A stretch of 11,436 nt of DNA. It comes from Phoronis pallida. Lineage: Eukaryota; Phoronida; Phoronidae. Under the pieces are notes generated by a model, which searched no databases, was not told where the DNA came from, and saw nothing but the letters and a program-made list of their open reading frames with translations. Location: assembly GCA_028565715.1 (NCBI GenBank), contig JAOXYC010207128.1:1-11436 (forward strand), written 5' to 3'. Shown here piece after piece: positions 1-7,020 of this stretch. How positions within the stretch are numbered: the first letter of the stretch is position 1; every line of letters begins with the position of its first letter. The position numbers and the translations under genes are program-made.

Positions 1-449
1 TACTTTATAAACACAGTAAAGCTCACACGCGTCGTTTCCCTATAAAAATCTCATCCCGGAGGACAAATTACGCTAAAGTTGGACAGAGGCCCCCCAGAAG
101 ATTCCTAGATGTGTCCGAGTCAAAGTCATTCTCAATTTGCATCAGCTTCATTCACAACAATGATTTTACAGAAGACATTGCGCATTACATAAGAATTAAG
201 TAGTGCCGTAGATCGAGGGCGAGAAGCGTGTTGAAAAGTTTCATGGCAGGAACATTTTTCGCATAGTTTGGCAACAGATTTTTGTCAATGCATCGTTGGT
301 TAAAAACCTGACTGGGTTCGTTTTTCACGATCTTCTTTAAAAGTCTCTCGTATTCATGAGAATAATATCATGGATAACGAAACCAGTCTGTTTTTTTACC
401 AATGATGCATTGGCAGGAACATATGTTTAACATTGTCAAGCTGCTTTAC
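1..449 (-). other. Intron sequence below the ankyrin exon; no further exon seen
   Basis: Starting with the donor gtaaag just below 450, this is intron of the ANKFN1-like gene as far as the window edge. A continuing ankyrin exon that takes two incoming bases was sought and not found. The only structure is the foldback at 244-422. Confidence 0.55.
244..422. repeat. Foldback with 12-bp flanking direct repeat
   Basis: TGGCAGGAACAT occurs at 244-255 and 411-422. Between the copies lies an imperfect inverted repeat. Arm 287-327 (AATGCATCGTTGGT then CTGACTGGGTTCG) pairs with arm 371-411 (CGAAACCAGTCTG then ACCAATGATGCATT), with about 43 bases between them. The right arm ends at the right-hand direct repeat, while the left arm starts about 30 bases inside the left one. 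It may be a small non-autonomous element or a local rearrangement. No coding content is seen. Confidence 0.55.
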
Positions 450-528
450 CTGTTGACATCAATGTTTTCTGTGTTGAGAATACTACTAGCCAGGTCCATG
501 TCTTGGTGCTCAACTGCATCAAAGAGCG
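450..528 (-). CDS. ANKFN1: Exon: start of ankyrin repeat block (ANKFN1-like)
   Basis: This 79-nt exon has a strong acceptor (ttttatttcag, just above 528) and the donor CAG|gtaaag. In the phase set by the upstream exons it reads A-LFDAVEHQDMDLASSILNTE followed by NIDVN. The pattern is the first helices of an ankyrin repeat: an LFDAVE-type opening, an acidic turn, a hydrophobic second helix, and IDVN leading into the beta-hairpin of the next repeat. It resembles the opening of the ANKFN1 ankyrin block as I recall it (a FEAVEQQDMD-like stretch). The exon ends two bases into a codon, so the next exon, which should carry the following repeat, lies below position 1. No matching exon is visible in 1-449. 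This is the most protein-like exon of the window and supplies the gene name. Confidence 0.75.
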
Positions 529-680
529 CTGAAATAAAACAAACATAGTCACGAAGACTGTCAACCAAAACTTATGCAAATTCAAAAAACACATTTTGGG
601 GTTTTTGGTGGGACAGGATTGCATTCTTGATGTTATGACCTTTGAGTAGAGCCAAACTAATAAAGAATCCGTTGTTTTTT

Positions 681-751
681 TGGTGATTTAATGCCAAACT
701 GCCGATTCCTAGTTCGAATAACAATCTGCAGTGGTTGGCATTAAATCACCA
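681..751. repeat. 71-bp hairpin with 17-bp perfect arms
   Basis: TGGTGATTTAATGCCAA (681-697) is matched by its reverse complement at 735-751. The pairing goes on with small gaps (ACTGCCGATT against AATCTGCAGT) towards a central TTCGAA. It is intronic and may be a tiny foldback element. No flanking duplication is evident. Confidence 0.6.
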
Positions 752-953
752 ATATACGAGGGATTTTCGAGATGTTTGTCTCAACTCAAAGTTCATAACT
801 TTGTGAAGCCATTTCTGACCCAATAGAACTCCCAAATTGTATGTCTAAACCTTGGAACAGCCTGAAACCGGTTGTGTTACTTTAAATCATGTTATGAGAA
901 TACAAGCATTTATATACATCTGAAACAACAATTTGAAAAGTCAGAACAATTTG

Positions 954-1026
954 GAACTGAACTGGGAATTGAACCCAGGTCTCCCCGATTGCCGATCAGA
1001 TGCTCTACCAACTGAGCTATTCAGCC
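954..1026 (-). tRNA. tRNA-like gene, apparent anticodon GGC (Ala); probable pseudogene or SINE head
   Basis: On the minus strand a complete 73-nt cloverleaf can be drawn. The acceptor is GGCTGAA with TTCAGTT, the D stem GCTC/GAGC with AGTTGGTA loop, the anticodon stem TCTGA/TCGGG, variable loop GAGAC, and T arm CTGGG-TTCAATT-CCCAG. An A box (TAGCTCAGTTGG) and a B box (GGTTCAATTCC) are present, with a TTTT run at 936-939 as terminator. The loop TCGGCAA puts GGC at 34-36, but base 33 is C instead of the near-invariant T, and two acceptor pairs are G-T. Animals normally read Ala with other anticodons. This points to a tRNA-derived repeat or pseudogene rather than a working tRNA. It lies inside the intron 529-1493. 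Confidence 0.7.
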
Positions 1027-1493
1027 CGTCCTAATTTTGTCAAGATCTTAACGCATAATAACGCTATTAACTTCTAAAACATCCTACATTGAATTTCGTT
1101 TTTGTTAATTGATTGAAATCAATGTTAGAAGATCACAAGGATGAGGTTATGTGAATTTTCACAAAATGGTTATGATTTTACATTTTAATGAAATCTCTTA
1201 TTATTTTGTTCAAAATATGAAGACAATCAATGGTTTGAATAATAAATACAACAGAGCTAGGCACCTTGAAAAGCATACATTGGATGGAAACAATTTTTAA
1301 AAGGGGTTCATAATTTTTTTTTTTTTTATGAATTGAATCTTTGCCTTCGTCTGAAACTAATGTCCAGACAGCCGTTAATGACTTAGCATAACAAAAACTT
1401 GACAAAGTGTGGTAATTCAAACATTGATAATTTAACATTGCTGAGTAACGAAGAAGTCCGTTAACGGTTCTTTTCAATAGACACAAACATTAC

Positions 1494-1517
1494 CTAGATC
1501 ACCATCATCAGACATTT
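1494..1517 (-). CDS. ANKFN1: Micro-exon (24 nt), acidic linker just before the ankyrin block
   Basis: On the minus strand the exon is bounded by gtggcag on the 5' side and CTAG|gtaatg on the 3' side. In phase it reads E-MSDDGDL-G, joining the basic exon 2046-2156 to the ankyrin exon 450-528. A second acceptor seven bases upstream (aatag|GTGGCAG, exon 1494-1524) would give VAEMSDDGDL in the same reading of MSDDGDL. It fits only if the preceding exon also uses its alternative acceptor. The pyrimidine tract is weak for both. The phase fit on both sides and the strong donor are the support. An exon this small could be a chance match, so confidence is moderate. Confidence 0.55.
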   Translation of the reverse strand, partial: KCLMMVI

Positions 1518-2045
1518 CTGCCACCTATTGTTGAGCCCCGTCACTAAACACACTCTTATCAAGAAGGCTAAAGATTGTAAGAGTTTAATTCCGACTCATT
1601 AGTATATTTTTGTTTTTTAATGAGCAGTGAGTTCAAATTTTATGTCTTATTTTGAGCTCATCTAGGTCCATTCAACTTTTTTTGTCAAGAATTTAAAGAC
1701 GTTAGTGAGTTCATAATAAGTTGTTGGTATTTGTTGCATTAACAGATTTTAGATGAAGTTGTTTTAAAGAGTGATAATTATGTCTCGCTCGCTGAGCATG
1801 AAGAATCCTGTTATTAATCAACCAATTCGCAATAGACTCTTATCACGAAGTCAACATTTTGAATCAAAATCAAGGTTTGTTGTGCAAATTGCGCGTGTTA
1901 ACATGCAATGCAATGCGACTCTTGTTCTTCTTAGCAAATGATTTCATTTTACGGAGACAAGCTTCATTGTGATGACTGGTAATTGGGATTGCGCATGCCT
2001 GTGATATGAGACAATTGTCACTAGAAACCCATGTTATGTCATTAC
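1518..2045 (-). other. Intron, no features recognised
   Basis: About 520 bases of AT-rich intron between the exons 2046-2156 and 1494-1517. The donor side is consensus-like (gtaatgacat). No repeat or frame of note was found. Confidence 0.5.
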
Positions 2046-2156
2046 CTTGTACATCTGACTTGGTCTTTCTCTCCCTCTCTTGACGACGTCTCTCAGCTCT
2101 AACTTGTTGTATACTTCCATCACTGGAGTCGCCACTGTTCTTCCTGCGTACACCAC
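2046..2156 (-). CDS. ANKFN1: Exon: basic, Ser/Arg-rich linker segment
   Basis: This 111-nt exon has the acceptor gacaccaag|GTGG and the donor ACAAG|gtaatg. In the phase left by exon 2783-2916 it reads GVRRKNSGDSSDGSIQQ, then a highly charged VRAERRRQERERKTKSDVQ. It ends one base into a codon that the 1494-1517 exon completes. The composition suggests a disordered or single-helix basic linker, and RRKNS resembles a basophilic kinase site. A second acceptor 13 bases further in (gtacgcag|GAAG, exon 2046-2143) keeps a different frame open, giving RTVATPVMEVYNKLELRD and on to PSQMYK. I prefer the first frame because its composition continues that of the preceding exons, but the sequence alone does not settle it. 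Confidence 0.62.
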
Positions 2157-2782
2157 CTTGGTGTCACACAATACGCAGGATTAGTAATGCATTCAAATTA
2201 TATAAATATATTCATGACGTTTCGGTAGATATCTGCAAGCATCTTCACATGACAAATAAATGGTGAAAAATGTTGGGAACAGTAGCCTACACCATTTATT
2301 TGTCATCTGAAGATGGTAGCAGATATCTACCGAAAAATCAGGAATCAATATATTTCTATAGCTATGCTAATTTTAAACTTTATTCTCAGACAGAGAATAT
2401 TTCATGCAGAAAAAAATATTCCAAAAGATGTGTTGCACTTAGAAAAAAATTATGTGAGTAGAAAATCCTTGACAAAAACTTTTTGTAGTTGAAAATTTAA
2501 ATTTTTATTAATTTGTACCTTGTAAATTTACTAATTTTTCTGTTATTATTTTGTATTAGGACTCGGACAGAGAATCAGTCAAGCTACAATTTAACAACAC
2601 TTTCTACTTTTAATGGTCTGTTTCTCTAGTTCTGAGATTCCTTTATCCACATAACGATTCATACACTAAATGTATCTGATATGCTAGCTCAATTCAATCT
2701 GGGAATATCAGTAAAAACACTTGACTAGCTTCAAAGCATCTTAAAACATTGGCATGTAACATACAGACTAGTGAAGGAATAC
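2157..2782 (-). other. Intron containing the hammerhead-like foldback
   Basis: A 626-base intron. Apart from the foldback 2200-2362 it is plain AT-rich sequence. The frame at 2270-2461 on the plus strand arises inside and beside the foldback and has no protein character. The foldback ends only about 45 bases from the acceptor at 2157. Confidence 0.5.
2200..2362. repeat. Foldback element with hammerhead-ribozyme-like cores in both arms
   Basis: The arms 2200-2265 and 2290-2362 are inverted copies around a 24-base spacer. Perfect blocks include 17 bp (2249-2265 with 2290-2306) and 13 bp (2224-2236 with 2319-2331). Read outward, the right arm holds CTGAAGA (2307-2313), T, a GGTAG/CTACC hairpin and GAAA (2332-2335). 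The left arm, on the minus strand, ends GAAACGTC (2223-2216) followed by ATGA, which can pair with TCAT before its core. That order (CUGANGA, helix II, GAAA, then NUH) is the hammerhead layout known from Penelope-like elements and retrozymes. Each copy has lost part of it, and there is one extra base before helix II. It lies in the intron 2157-2782. Confidence 0.65.
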
Positions 2783-2916
2783 CTGACAGAGTGCGCGTTA
2801 ACTTATTTGAAGGAATAGGCGAATGTCCATCATCACTATTCCAGCCAATAGGAGCGCTAGTTGAGGGATGAATTTCTGGGTGATTCTTGATCGTCAATTC
2901 TATGGGAGAACCACCA
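2783..2916 (-). CDS. ANKFN1: Exon: Pro/Ser-rich linker segment
   Basis: This 134-nt exon has a very good acceptor (cattctttttcag) and the donor CTGTCAG|gtattc. One incoming base completes a codon. It then reads GGSPIELTIKNHPEIHPSTS, followed by APIGWNSDDGHSPIPSNKLT and RTLS, leaving one base. The segment is Pro/Ser-rich with no recognisable fold, suiting a disordered linker. SP pairs and RTLS are possible phosphorylation sites (inference). The open frame continues into intron on both sides, so the splice sites rather than the open-frame ends define the exon. A terminal-inverted-repeat element (2965-3125) ends about 49 bases upstream of the acceptor, leaving little room for the branch point. 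Confidence 0.75.
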
Positions 2917-2964
2917 CTGAAAAAGAATGAACTCACATAACATTTTATATTTATAGGTATGGCA

Positions 2965-3125
2965 ATGGGCGACTCGGTAACAGTTGTATTACCCAGGTAC
3001 ACCTCCAATCACTCCTGTTGTCTAACGGGCAAATGGCCGCGAACATACGGGCCATTAAACCGCTAGAGATAAGTGCAGTGAATGGAGGTGTGCCCAGGTA
3101 ATACAACTGTTATCGAGTCGCCCAT
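2965..3125. mobile_element. MITE-like element with about 43-bp terminal inverted repeats
   Basis: ATGGGCGACTCG opens at 2965 and its reverse complement closes at 3125. Perfect blocks TAACAGTTGTATTACC (2978-2993 with 3097-3112) and ACACCTCCA (2999-3007 with 3083-3091) extend the arms to about 43 bp. The interior is about 75 bases and noncoding. No clear target-site duplication is seen, at most AT. It ends about 49 bases from the acceptor of exon 2783-2916. Confidence 0.68.
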
Positions 3126-3695
3126 CGACTAACAACAGTCGTTGTGAACAAAATATTTTTTCCCATCTTGGGGACTCGTCAAATTGCGACACCAAAAATT
3201 ATTTACAAATTTGTAATTTTTTGGTACCTCCGAAATTGGTATTTGTATGTTTACCAACTGAATTTGGGACAAACTCAAACTTTCATTACATTCAACAACG
3301 CATGTGTAATCAAAGCAAAATTCTGGAGTTTTTTCTAGCATACAACCTTTACCCATTAAAAAGATGAGGAAAAACTGCACACAACATATCTGTATTTCAT
3401 CAATACCAGAGTGATTTTTTTTTTTTACCGAAAATGTTACAAGTAAATTGCCAAGAAATTTCTGGAACTTTATGTCCTAAAAAGCTTAGAGCCTACGCAG
3501 AACTGACATTTATAGAGAGGCTGTCAAAATGTGTTAACAATTTAATAAATAAAGACTATAAGAGGTATCTGCTGCCATAACTGGTACTTGACATTGTAAC
3601 ATTGACTACAAACTTGAGTTAAAGGGTTTGCAAAAACTTGCAGGAATGCATAATATGCTGCACTATTTTGAACCACCAACTCCATTGGGGTGAGC

Positions 3696-3876
3696 GGTAA
3701 CTATAGGTTATTTTGCTTGTGTGTAATTGATATGAGGTGGGTTATTTGACCGAAACTTGAATCCGTTGAAGTATTTTAACGATGCTGCAGCCGAGTCAAA
3801 ATACTTCATCTGATTTAAGTTTTGGTCAAATATCCTACCTCATATTAACACACAAGCAAAATAACCTTTTTATACC
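3696..3876. repeat. Nearly loopless 180-bp palindrome (MITE-like)
   Basis: The two halves meet at GCTGCAGC (3784-3791) with no spacer. A perfect 19-bp block (3705-3723 with 3849-3867) marks the outer arms. ATATGAGGT (3730-3738 with 3837-3845) and GAAGTATTTT (3768-3777 with 3799-3808) continue inward with scattered mismatches. Weak similarity (GGTA...TACC) extends it to 3696 and 3876. It is noncoding, intronic, and shows no obvious target duplication. Confidence 0.68.
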
Positions 3877-4101
3877 ATAAATTTTTGTATTCTTTTTATA
3901 CCAACTTTACATGAATTTAGTTTCCTTTTCTGAATTTGTGACAGACTTATTGAAAAATAACAGGGAAGAAACAATGCATTACGTCATCATCAAATTCTTA
4001 TTGCAGACCATGCACACGAGGCCATATTACAGCCATATCAAATGATTTATTGTGCGGCTTATTTTAACCTGATGATGCAATAGTGACGTTTTAATTATTA
4101 C

Positions 4102-4218
4102 CAGTCTATACTCTGAGATCGTGGCCTGTCCTTGCCTTCACCTCCATCACCAGGTTTTTTATCACGCTGACTCAGTTTACGTGTGAAACGGGAGAAACTA
4201 GAGCTAGGCTTGGGAGAC
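4102..4218 (-). CDS. ANKFN1: Exon: basic Ser-rich linker segment
   Basis: This 117-nt exon has the strong acceptor cttttttaacag. In phase it reads SPKPSSSFSRFTRKLSQRDK, then KPGDGGEGKDRPRSQ and SID. Two donors are possible. CAGA|gtatag at 4112 leaves one base and would put a stop into the next exon. ACTG|gtaata at 4102 leaves two bases and joins 2783-2916 cleanly, so I chose it. The segment is strongly basic at first (FSRFTRKLSQR), then Gly/Asp-rich, then RPRSQS, a basophilic-kinase or 14-3-3-like motif (inference). No domain is recognised. A 51-base hairpin lies about 100 bases upstream in the preceding intron. Confidence 0.72.
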
Positions 4219-4316
4219 CTGTTAAAAAAGTAACAACAACATTAATTCAGCCAACGTAAATCAGCTATACAGACTATCACCTGGTTACTTTAATATCAAG
4301 CCGGATATCAGTCTGA

Positions 4317-4367
4317 GGGCAGTGATACCAGCCCAAGGCCGCCAGTCACTGGCTGGTTTCACTGCCC
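4317..4367. repeat. 51-bp hairpin in the intron upstream of exon 4102-4218
   Basis: GGGCAGTGATACCAGCC (4317-4333) pairs with GGCTGGTTTCACTGCCC (4351-4367), with one mismatch in 17. The loop itself contains CCAGTCACTGG, a smaller palindrome-like string. Close by, CAGTCTCGATG near 4380 has an inverted copy CATCGAGACTG near 4451. The cluster suggests a decayed foldback. No coding content is seen. Confidence 0.5.
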
Positions 4368-4537
4368 AAGGACTCACTTCAGTCTCGATGTGAAATTAAC
4401 CAGGTCAAAATCTATTCATTACCTTAACTATGGAAATTTAAAATTTTGTCATCGAGACTGAGTGTTGTCCGCCAGTTTTACTTTTACTTCAATTTTACAA
4501 CTGCGTTTACTTCATTTGAAAGAAACTGAATGTTTTT

Positions 4538-4622
4538 TTAAAAATGCAGTCCTCTATATCGATTAATGCCCGGTGCATATTGCGCTATCATGTTGGGGTC
4601 TTCGATGTTCATCCTGGTGGAG
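4538..4622 (-). other. Possible alternative terminal exon or conserved coding relic
   Basis: On the minus strand a good acceptor (ctcttgtatccgcag) is followed by an 85-nt frame ending in TAA. Joined to exon 4683-4717 (which leaves CG) it would read R-STRMNIEDPNMIAQYAPGIN then RYRGLHF-stop. The phase fits. The patch is clearly richer in GC than its flanks. However, no GT donor or AATAAA signal is evident nearby, and the opposite strand is also open (GVFDVHPGGAADTRV). It could be an alternative last exon, a transposon-derived fragment or chance. Confidence 0.25.
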
Positions 4623-4682
4623 CTGCGGATACAAGAGTGAGTTTGTAGTAATCACAGTTGATAAAGTGTTCAAATAACTCAC

Positions 4683-4717
4683 CGTCTGTCACTGTCTTCA
4701 AATGAATCCAAAGATTC
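4683..4717 (-). CDS. ANKFN1: Short exon (35 nt), acidic linker segment
   Basis: The acceptor is acatttttcag and the donor is GACG|gtgagt. Phase zero reads ESLDSFEDSDR and leaves CG, which the first base of exon 4102-4218 completes to an Arg codon. It continues directly from the preceding exon, which ends in phase zero (SSMKQ). Both splice sites are close to consensus, and the acidic Ser-rich composition matches the neighbouring exons. No domain can be assigned to eleven residues. Confidence 0.68.
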
Positions 4718-5016
4718 CTGAAAAATGTGTTAAGTAGAAATTAAATATTTCATTTCGTCAATTTGCTTTATAATACAATTAAAACATTTTTCATAGTGCG
4801 GGTTTTACCAATCCTATGTTAACCTGGGCTGTCTAGCATAAACAATAAGATAAAAGTTGAAAAAAACTACACAACACAACACATATGTCCAGATAACCAG
4901 AAATGAGTATGAAGGACTTTGTCTGGACTTAACATGTACACAGTCTGGCAGTATTATGTACTTTTAAAACAAGTGCTACCGAAAAAACATTGATAAACGC
5001 TCATTACAGGATTTAA

Positions 5017-5250
5017 ACATTCAAATTACAACCAAAATGCATGGCCTTTCGTGAACTTTTTCAAGGTTTGTCCGAAATTAATATAAAACTTTTCCGGGAC
5101 TACGAAAAGACTCGATGCAAAGTGGTAAATAGCATACACAGCCGTGTTTTTAATGAAACGTGCTTACGTGAGGGTTTGTTACCCAATTATACCAAAGTTT
5201 TGATACAATGCGCATTACACATGAAACAAAATAAGTATGATACGAAATAG
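5017..5250 (+). pseudogene. Degraded retroelement ORF fragment (Penelope-like N-terminal type, tentative)
   Basis: The frame is open from just after a TAA at 5014-5016 to the stop at 5248-5250. It encodes a protein-like stretch with KLFRDYEKTRCKVVNSIHSR followed by VFNETCLREGLLPNYTKVLI. The arrangement YEK-(basic helix)-F..TCL...L(I/L)P(K/N) resembles the coiled N-terminal segment seen ahead of the reverse transcriptase in Penelope-like and related retroelement proteins. This is recalled, not searched. No reverse transcriptase or GIY-YIG motif follows, so at most a fragment remains. It is in the 2.3-kb intron, opposite in strand to the host gene. Confidence 0.33.
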
Positions 5251-5594
5251 CCAGCACATGTGTATGGTGTCTCTTCATAAAACTTGAAACAGTTGCAATC
5301 CAACGCCAAAAATATATTTAGTTTACAAGACGTATTAATTCACAGATCCAATGAGCAAAATGAAAACAGTCATGAGAGTTGCGGACAGTTTTAAAATCAT
5401 CTAAAGAAAGTTTCTTTTTTAGACAGTAACAGGAATTTCATCTGTGTCTTTCTTGTAATCATGCCAAACAAACTCAAGCCTGAGACACTCAGTAGTCGAG
5501 CCACTTGATTATAGGCTACAGGTCGTCCATTGTTTACATTAATCACCAAATCCATAAAAACTCATAGCCTATCGTCAGACATTGGATCAAGACA

Positions 5595-5956
5595 GCATGT
5601 GTCACTGAGCCTGCAGCGCTAAGCTAAAATTGATGATATTTTTAAAAATAAAGCACAACTCTCGTTTTTTTAGCATCAAATTAGACTTTGAGGGCTTTTT
5701 TAATCGATCTGAAAGTTTCATTACAATTGTTGATAGTTAAATTAGTTAATTCATAATAAATCGATATATCACATTCACCTTCATCCGTGAGCTCTGCCCC
5801 GTTGTAGCAGTTATTCCAAGCGACACTTGGTGGCACATTAGTGGAAATTTGCGGTTTGGGCCAATCGGATTGTATAGTAAAGTCAATGCGCGCCATCTAC
5901 TGAATGCTTATGAAAGCTTTAGGAAGTGATACCCGTCACGGCTCAGTGACACATGC
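5595..5956. mobile_element. Element bounded by 17-bp perfect terminal inverted repeats
   Basis: GCATGTGTCACTGAGCC (5595-5611) is matched exactly in reverse complement at 5940-5956. The 362-bp unit contains a minus-strand frame (5681-5896) beginning MARIDFTIQSDWPKPQIS. Its first half is GC-richer, and at GATGAAG|gtgaat it has a donor-like site in phase 1. That phase does not fit the next exon of the host gene. I therefore treat the frame as element sequence, not an exon. No target-site duplication was identified. Confidence 0.45.
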
Positions 5957-6605
5957 CTTGACAGAAACTCTGACAATGGAATCGGATGGTCCGTGTGGAT
6001 GATTCCACGTTCTAGCAAATGAGTATTGTTGGTCCGGATGAGTTTTGTGTTCATGCAAAAGATTGAGTGGTTTGTAGAATGATTAGGAGTGGCTCATGGG
6101 AGTGAGTCAAGGCTCGGGAAGCTGATTGTATGGTAGGCTTGAAAATGTAGCTGTAATTAAGCACCAAACATTTTTGGAATTATAATTGTAAAAAATTGAA
6201 AAAGCTTAATGTTCAATTGAAGTCAATTCTGTTAACAATTGATTGGTTGCATTGTATGTACGTGTTGGATGTTTTAAACCATCTATCAGAGTGTTTTTTT
6301 CTCAAACTGTCTGGGAATAACATAAGACATCTCTTCCAAGCCAGTTTGAGAAAGAAGGTCAATGAAGATGGCAAAAACATTTACCAGTTTGTCATCAATC
6401 TATTATGAACAAAGGAACATAGACTCTCCCACAGCCCCTCGCGTTCGATGATCTGTCTTCCCCCTCCGCAAGAATTGGGTATAAGTAATTAATGCTAGAT
6501 ACGTCACTCTACTGTCAGCAGTCACCCACTCTTGGCAAAAACTGGAAAACTTCTGTTGACGGTTTCAGTCTGATGTCTTCAACGACGGACTGAGTTCAGT
6601 CTTAA

Positions 6606-6914
6606 GCTATGGTCACCATGGAGCCATGATAGGTCTACGACAGGCTCACGACAAGAATTTTGACACATCCCACGATCATTGTACAATAATCGCACGATTT
6701 TTGGTTCATCGTACGATGGTCTTGCGAAAAATCTGTCGGGGCGATACATTCATTCAACCCATTTTATCCTCACGACAAATCTGTCGTGAACTCGTAGTAG
6801 ACCTGTCGTGAGCTCATTCTGACCAAAAACGTATTTCATCGTACGACGGTCCCACGACAAAGTAAAAAGTTCATCGTACGACAGATCTGTTGTGAGCTCC
6901 ATTGTGACCGTAGC
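6606..6914. mobile_element. 309-bp terminal-inverted-repeat element flanked by TTAA
   Basis: GCTATGGTCACCATGGAGC at the left end and the reverse complement of GCTACGGTCACAATGGAGC at the right end match at 17 of 19 positions. Both ends abut TTAA (6602-6605 and 6915-6918), the target duplicated by piggyBac-type transposases, though these ends do not start with the usual CCC. The interior is built from short repeats: TTCATCGTACGA three times (near 6705, 6835 and 6870) and a CTGTCGTGAGCTC-like unit three times (near 6781, 6803 and 6887). No transposase is present, so it would be non-autonomous. Confidence 0.6.
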
Positions 6915-7020
6915 TTAAACAGAACATTGACTGAACATTTCTCCAACCAATAGGATGAAATTTTCTTACTTTGGAAACTTAAGTGTACTTTGGAAACTTG
7001 AGTCAGAAATCCATGCTTAC

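Larger units (their letters stand above)
529..1493 (-). other. Intron between the 24-nt exon and the ankyrin exon
   Basis: This 965-base intron holds the hairpin 681-751, the tRNA-like gene 954-1026 (same strand as the host gene) and a T run near 1314-1327. The frame at 1178-1486 has no recognisable protein and is treated as chance. Confidence 0.55.
2917..4101 (-). other. Intron with two palindromic elements
   Basis: A 1185-base intron carrying the elements 2965-3125 and 3696-3876 and a T run near 3415-3426. Overlapping frames near 3129-3380 on both strands are low-complexity and unsupported. Confidence 0.5.
4219..4682 (-). other. Intron with hairpin and possible alternative exon
   Basis: A 464-base intron between exons 4683-4717 and 4102-4218. 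It contains the hairpin 4317-4367 and the GC-richer open patch 4538-4622. Confidence 0.5.
4718..7020 (-). other. Long repeat-bearing intron (2.3 kb)
   Basis: It lies between exons 7021-7148 and 4683-4717. It holds the retroelement fragment 5017-5250, the inverted-repeat element 5595-5956 and the TTAA-flanked element 6606-6914. The remainder (roughly 4720-5010, 5260-5590, 5960-6600) shows no recognisable gene. The frame 6196-6408 is not protein-like. Confidence 0.5.

Noticed and set aside
1178-1486. 102-residue minus-strand frame
   Set aside because: It has poly-Lys from a T run, no domain-like pattern, and lies between two phase-matched exons. It is chance intronic sequence.
4112-4218. Shorter form of exon 4102-4218 using the gtatag donor
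   Set aside because: It leaves one base and puts TAG early in exon 2783-2916, whereas the donor at 4102 keeps the frame.
4575-4650. Cytochrome b5-like HPGG motif on the plus strand
   Set aside because: Four residues in a frame of about 19 codons with no other b5 features is not evidence of the domain.
6196-6408. 70-residue plus-strand frame
   Set aside because: AT-driven composition, no recognisable motif and no splice context.
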